From the NCBI GenBank assembly GCA_019454045.1, contig SKCR01006536.1:1-64000 (forward strand): 64,000 nucleotides of DNA, in the 5' to 3' direction. Under the pieces are notes generated by a model that did not search any database, was not told the DNA's origin, and saw only the letters and a program-made list of their open reading frames with translations. The stretch is from Zanthoxylum bungeanum. Lineage: Eukaryota; Streptophyta; Magnoliopsida; Sapindales; Rutaceae. This document shows positions 59,938 through 64,000 of this stretch, piece by piece. The position numbers were made by a program, and so were the translations under genes. Each line of letters opens with the position of its first letter. Positions within the stretch are counted from its first letter, which is position 1.

Positions 59938-60371
59938 TCCTCCATGTTTCTCTCTCTATTTTCTCTCACTCTAGGGTTTAATAAATACGAAGTTGGGTTT
60001 ATATAGAAAAGTCTTGGAACCCTAAATTACATTAAAAACCATAGCACACAATCCTTGAATCGCGAGCCAACGGCTTTTCCGGATGCTATAATTGACTAGA
60101 TCTCCTCGAGTACATATAAATCGATATATTATTTGTCTTGTAACTCTTTTCTAGATCAAAAGTTATAGCCTTTTTAAATTCAGTGCGCGTCTGATACTCC
60201 TGTGTGCGTCCGATATGTCTGTTAGGCTCTTAAACATGTTCAATTGCTCCATTATTCTTGATCCATTACTACCTATTAACAAAGCATAAAATGACTCTAA
60301 TTAAGATTAAAACATATGATAATAAAGTTGAGTTAGCAGTGTTCTAAGTACACTTTCATGCACTTATCACA
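59938..60371 (-). mobile_element. 3' LTR of the minus-strand Athila-type element, right part
   Basis: On the minus strand it begins TGTGATAAGTGCATG, contains U3 and the promoter-like TTTCTATATAAACCC (about 59996-60010), then is cut by the insertion at 59937. It continues in 49926-50722. Confidence 0.75.
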
Positions 60372-61750
60372 ACACTCAACCAGGTTATTGCTAGTCTCTA
60401 GCATTCAGCGTAAAATAAAATAAAAACTAAATAAATAAAAATTATCTAAGCCACTTTCGAAGGGATCATGATTGAATTTAGTGTATGCAATAAGCCTTTA
60501 ACCCCTAGGTGTTCCTAGTGGACGAGTTATAGTCTCGTGAGGGCTTAGAGCGACGACACCCACAAACATCATTCAAAACACATGCAAAAATACAAAAAAA
60601 AAAAATTGAAAATAACAAAAAAAACTAGTCCCAATAGTTTTATATATTATTGTCCTCAAAGAATGCATAGTAATGAAATCAGAGAACCTTCAATGTGTAA
60701 CGCAAATATAAGTTTTTGAATAAATCATCTAAGCCAGACTCACAGTGTGTGTGTGTGAAAAGGTTTATTCACAGCTTGATTCCCAGATAAGCCAACTCAA
60801 TGATTTCGTTTAAAAATTGGGATTGATGGGTCAAACCAACCTAGATATCTCAATTAAGCTTTGTAATTGCTTTTATGTGCTCAATATAGTATGATTTGCT
60901 TTTTTCTTTTCTTGTCTCCTCTTTTGCTTTTCTTTTTGCATTTTTTTCTTTTTTTATTTTCTCAACACACCTATCCTTTAAGGTAGCATTTCTCTTCATG
61001 GTGGTCCTAATACTCGCCCATTGATAGCTTCACGCTTATCGGTTATATGTGGTTATTTTCTTTCTTTAGAGACTTTTTCTTTTATTTTTAATCATACCAC
61101 ACATCATAACATAAGCAAATCAGGATAGACATCTAAGCAAACGGTCATTCATCAACATGCAATTTCTTCAACTAGTCACCTTGCTAACTATTCAGGCTTT
61201 CACTGTTAAAAACCTATAATTAAGTTATTATGAGTCTAACATAGATAAACTACTCAAAGCATCAGATAAAAGTGCATTAAAGGACTTATCGTTTCTAAGA
61301 TTTCATCCTAAAACAAACAATATCATCATTGGACTTATGTTTAACTATCAAAGACTAAAAATAAAATAAAACAATTTTTTTTTTTGAAATAGAATAAAAT
61401 GTATTTATGACATATATTATCATGCGCATGCGTACACCCCAACACTTAAAACTTGCATTGTCCTCAATTTAAGATAAATATAAAGAATAAAGATTAAGGA
61501 ACAACACACTACCAGGCACGGAGTTGATCAGGTTCCCATTGCTAAGACTTTAGTTGTGTGGCTGGGTAAGTTGTGCTAACTCCCCTGCATAAACTCTCAT
61601 GCAAACAGAAAAAATAAACATGTATTTAGCACACAATAATATAAAACTAAATAAATAAAATATATAAAATAAATAAATATAAAATGCAGATGCAAGGGTT
61701 GTCTCCCCGCTAGCGCTAAGTTTAACGTCTTCAGCCAGATGTAACCACTT
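60372..61750 (-). other. 3' UTR of the minus-strand Athila-type element
   Basis: Non-coding on the minus strand. It contains CCTAGGGGTTAAAGGC and the CTCACGAGACTATAACTCGTCC block (near 60525) that also occurs in the plus-strand Athila 3' UTR. Toward 61690-61745 is the Athila post-pol sequence (GTTAAACTTAGCGCTAGC on the minus strand). A TG microsatellite lies at 60747-60758. Confidence 0.7.
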
Positions 61751-63642
61751 AAGTTGTTCATGGTGGCTTCCATCGAGCATACTAATGAAGGCATGATAGG
61801 GAATTTCTTTCTACCTGTGGCAGTGTATCCATGGATCCTCCTGGGTACGGAAATTGTTGAGATCTTGGGCTCCTCATAAGGAAAAATTGGCTCAATCTCC
61901 TTTTTAACCTCACATGTATCATCTTTAATTGAGCATTAACTCTCATTTTCCTCTTTTTTCGGTTCTTTGGGACCAGTTTCATTCATGAGGATTTGATTTA
62001 GCTTGTAGAGACGATGTTTCCGAAAGGACTGTTTCTGGCATGTATGAGTAATGACATTCATCCTCACCATGTGATTGTTTTTCAACATGAAAAATGTTAA
62101 GTGCTTGAGGAAATGGTACTCTAATTGGGAAATGTGGCAGTTGTTCTTCCTGAGATGTGTTAACACTATTGTCCTTAGGGTCACCTATAGTGTTGGGCAT
62201 ATGCTGCACTCCTACCTCGTTACCGCTCCTAGTGATTATTGAATTGACACCTCTTATACTGGATACCTCATGATCAGCCTGTGACATGTGTTGCCTTTGT
62301 GGATTTGGTTGAGTCTGAGATGGGAATTCTCTTTGTTCTTGCATACTTAGGACATTAGTCAATTCATAGATTTGACTCCTAATCTCTTTATAGTCTTCAG
62401 CTACTTGAGCTATCAATGACTCAATCATTTGGTTGGTTTTATTTTGGGCTTCCACAATTGCTTGCACACTATCCTCTAGGGAATTCCTAAAAACTGCAGG
62501 TGTGTGATATTGGGGGTCACTATAACCTCTAGGTGGTGGTGCTTGAATAGGCTGATGAGACTCATGTCTCCAACTAAGATTGAGATGGTTCTGCCAACTA
62601 GGTTTATAGGTATCTAGATATGGTGTATAAGGCTTCTGGTACGTCCCTAATGCATTGCATTTTTCTTCATATGTCCCTCTTATCTCACCATATACCAGAC
62701 ACTCTTGGGGTTCTAGGTGGGTGACTAAATGCATGGTCTTGCTATCTCTGGCTTTTAAGGCTTCTAATTGTCTAATTAATAGCTCAACATGTGCCTTAAG
62801 ACTATCATCTTCCCTAAAGTGGTGTAGGCTTTTGCTAGAAGAATTGTGTGTCATATCAGTGTTATCCAAGGCATTTGGTCCAGTCCATGTATGAGATTTC
62901 TTCGAAAGGTCATCTAAGTACTCGAATGCCTCATCAGGGTCCTTTTGAATGAACTCACTATTGCACATTGTCTCAACTAATTGGTGCTCCATAGGGGTCA
63001 GTCCATCATAGAAATAACTTACTAAGCGCCAACTCTCATATCCATGGTGGGGGCAACTAGCTAACAACTTCTTATACCTCTCCCATGTTTGATAAAGAGT
63101 CTCATTGTCTCTCTAGGAGAAGGTGGAGATTTATCTTTTCAAGGCATTAGTCTTATGGTGTGGGAAGTATTTGTTAAAAATGCTTGGGTCATCTCGCCCC
63201 ATGATCATATTGATCACGGTCTTAAAGAATACGACCAGCCCTTAGCTCTATCCTTAATGGCCAAAGGGAAGAACTTAAGTCTAATTGTGTCAGTGGTTCC
63301 AAATCGGTCATGGAAGGTTGCTACTACCTCTTCAAACTCCCTAATGTGCACGTAAGGATTCTCGCTTTCTAACCCGCAAAAAGTTGGAAGATATTATATC
63401 ATTCCAGGCCTAAAGTCTATGTAAGGTGCATTAGGGGGAAACATTATGCATGATGGTGTAGTTGTGCGAGTTGGGTGGAGGTACTCTTCAAGTGTCCTCA
63501 TAGGTGGTCTCTCGTATTCACTCATATTATGTGTGCTAGACGCGGATGGTGTGGCAAAAAGATTTTCAAATATGTGGTCAGAGTCTGAGTTTTCTTCTTC
63601 AGTCTTAACAAATCTACCAAACCTATTCCTACGTCTAGACAT
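61751..63642 (-). pseudogene. Athila-type gag, minus strand, with pol deleted
   Basis: Start ATG 63642-63640 (MSRRRNRFGRF). Then PNAPYIDFRPGMI and a stop near 63396, IREFEEVVATFHDRFG and FFPLAIKDRAKGW (63265-63225), frameshifts near 63110, and a long open frame 63067-61979 with SWRLVSYFYDGLTP, MIESLIAQVAEDYKEIRSQ and the C-terminal FPIRVPFPQALN. This order is Athila gag. After a frame change near 61980 only about 200 bases separate gag from the post-pol motif, so protease, RT and integrase are gone. Non-autonomous relic. Confidence 0.87.
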
Positions 63643-63984
63643 GCAATTAAAGCTCAAATAATACGAGAAACAAGAATAAAATAAAAAATTAAATTAAATT
63701 AAAATCTAAACTAAAATTAAAATCTAAACTAAAACAGAAAGTGAAATAAAATAAATAATTAAGTAAACAAAAGACTAGAAACAAAAATAAAAGAGAATTA
63801 ATTAAAAATAAAAATCTAAACAAGACCTAAAAAAATTAAAATAAATTAAATAAGTAAATAAACTAAAAAATTAAATAAGCGAATAGTAAATAAAATAAAT
63901 AATAAAATAAAATTAAAAAAATGGAACGAAGTTACCGCTTCATTGTTGAACAAGCAAACCTGCTCCTTTAAGTTGTAAACCGTT
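63643..63984 (-). other. 5' leader of the minus-strand Athila-type element
   Basis: A-rich, repetitive AAATAAATTAAA-like text with no reading frame, between primer site and gag. Confidence 0.55.
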
Positions 63985-64000
63985 TCCCCTGCAACGGCGC
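63985..64000 (-). other. Primer binding site (Asp tRNA type), cut by the window end
   Basis: The minus strand reads GCGCCGTTGCAGGGGA, the Athila primer site less its first two bases, with one mismatch. The element's 5' LTR should start just right of the window. Confidence 0.8.

Overview
The window is plant nuclear DNA, probably from a eudicot. The evidence is one intron-containing makorin gene with plant-type exon structure, surrounded by dense plant LTR retrotransposons (Ty1/copia; Ty3/gypsy of the Tat, Athila and probably Tekay/chromovirus types) and a hAT transposase relic. I cannot name the species. Nothing looks bacterial or organellar.

Layout. 1-5152: 3' half of a decayed copia element with a 2.4-kb 3' LTR, inserted into an older minus-strand copia relic (5153-5770). 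5771-7690: mostly unassigned AT-rich DNA with a small minus-strand LTR and a SINE-like relic. 8396-11783 (minus): the only convincing host gene, a makorin-type E3 ubiquitin ligase with four CCCH fingers and a RING, and two alternative 3' terminal ends. 12400-13168 (minus): hAT transposase relic. 13169-19122: gypsy-like LTR fragment, then a copia element (5' LTR, PBS, leader, broken gag/protease), with clusters of a GTCGCGAC palindrome. 19123-25048: two head-to-tail diverged Tat-family LTRs. 25492-48870: remains of a probable Tekay-type element split by a complete 16.4-kb Tat element (28450-44813, TSD GTATG). The Tat gag is itself split by an Athila-type solo LTR (32837-34942, TSD GTGTC). 48871-64000: minus-strand Athila-type material. 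Its 3' LTR is interrupted by a plus-strand Athila element (50723-59932, TSD GTTTC) that lost its pol core and carries a LONELY GUY (LOG)-like cytokinin-activating enzyme sequence plus an unrecognised Cys-rich ORF.

The genes do not form an operon or pathway; this is a nest of insertions next to one gene. Element-coded proteins (gag, protease, RT, RNase H, integrase) are recognisable but all carry stops or frameshifts, so no element here looks autonomous. The most notable observations are the LOG cargo; a ~99-bp non-coding module shared by copia leader and Tat LTRs; a hairpin plus PBS-like word inside Tat U5 with compensatory changes; a ~300-bp inverted-repeat module in two Athila LTR families; and the two alternative makorin ends that each supply the last zinc ligand of the fourth finger.
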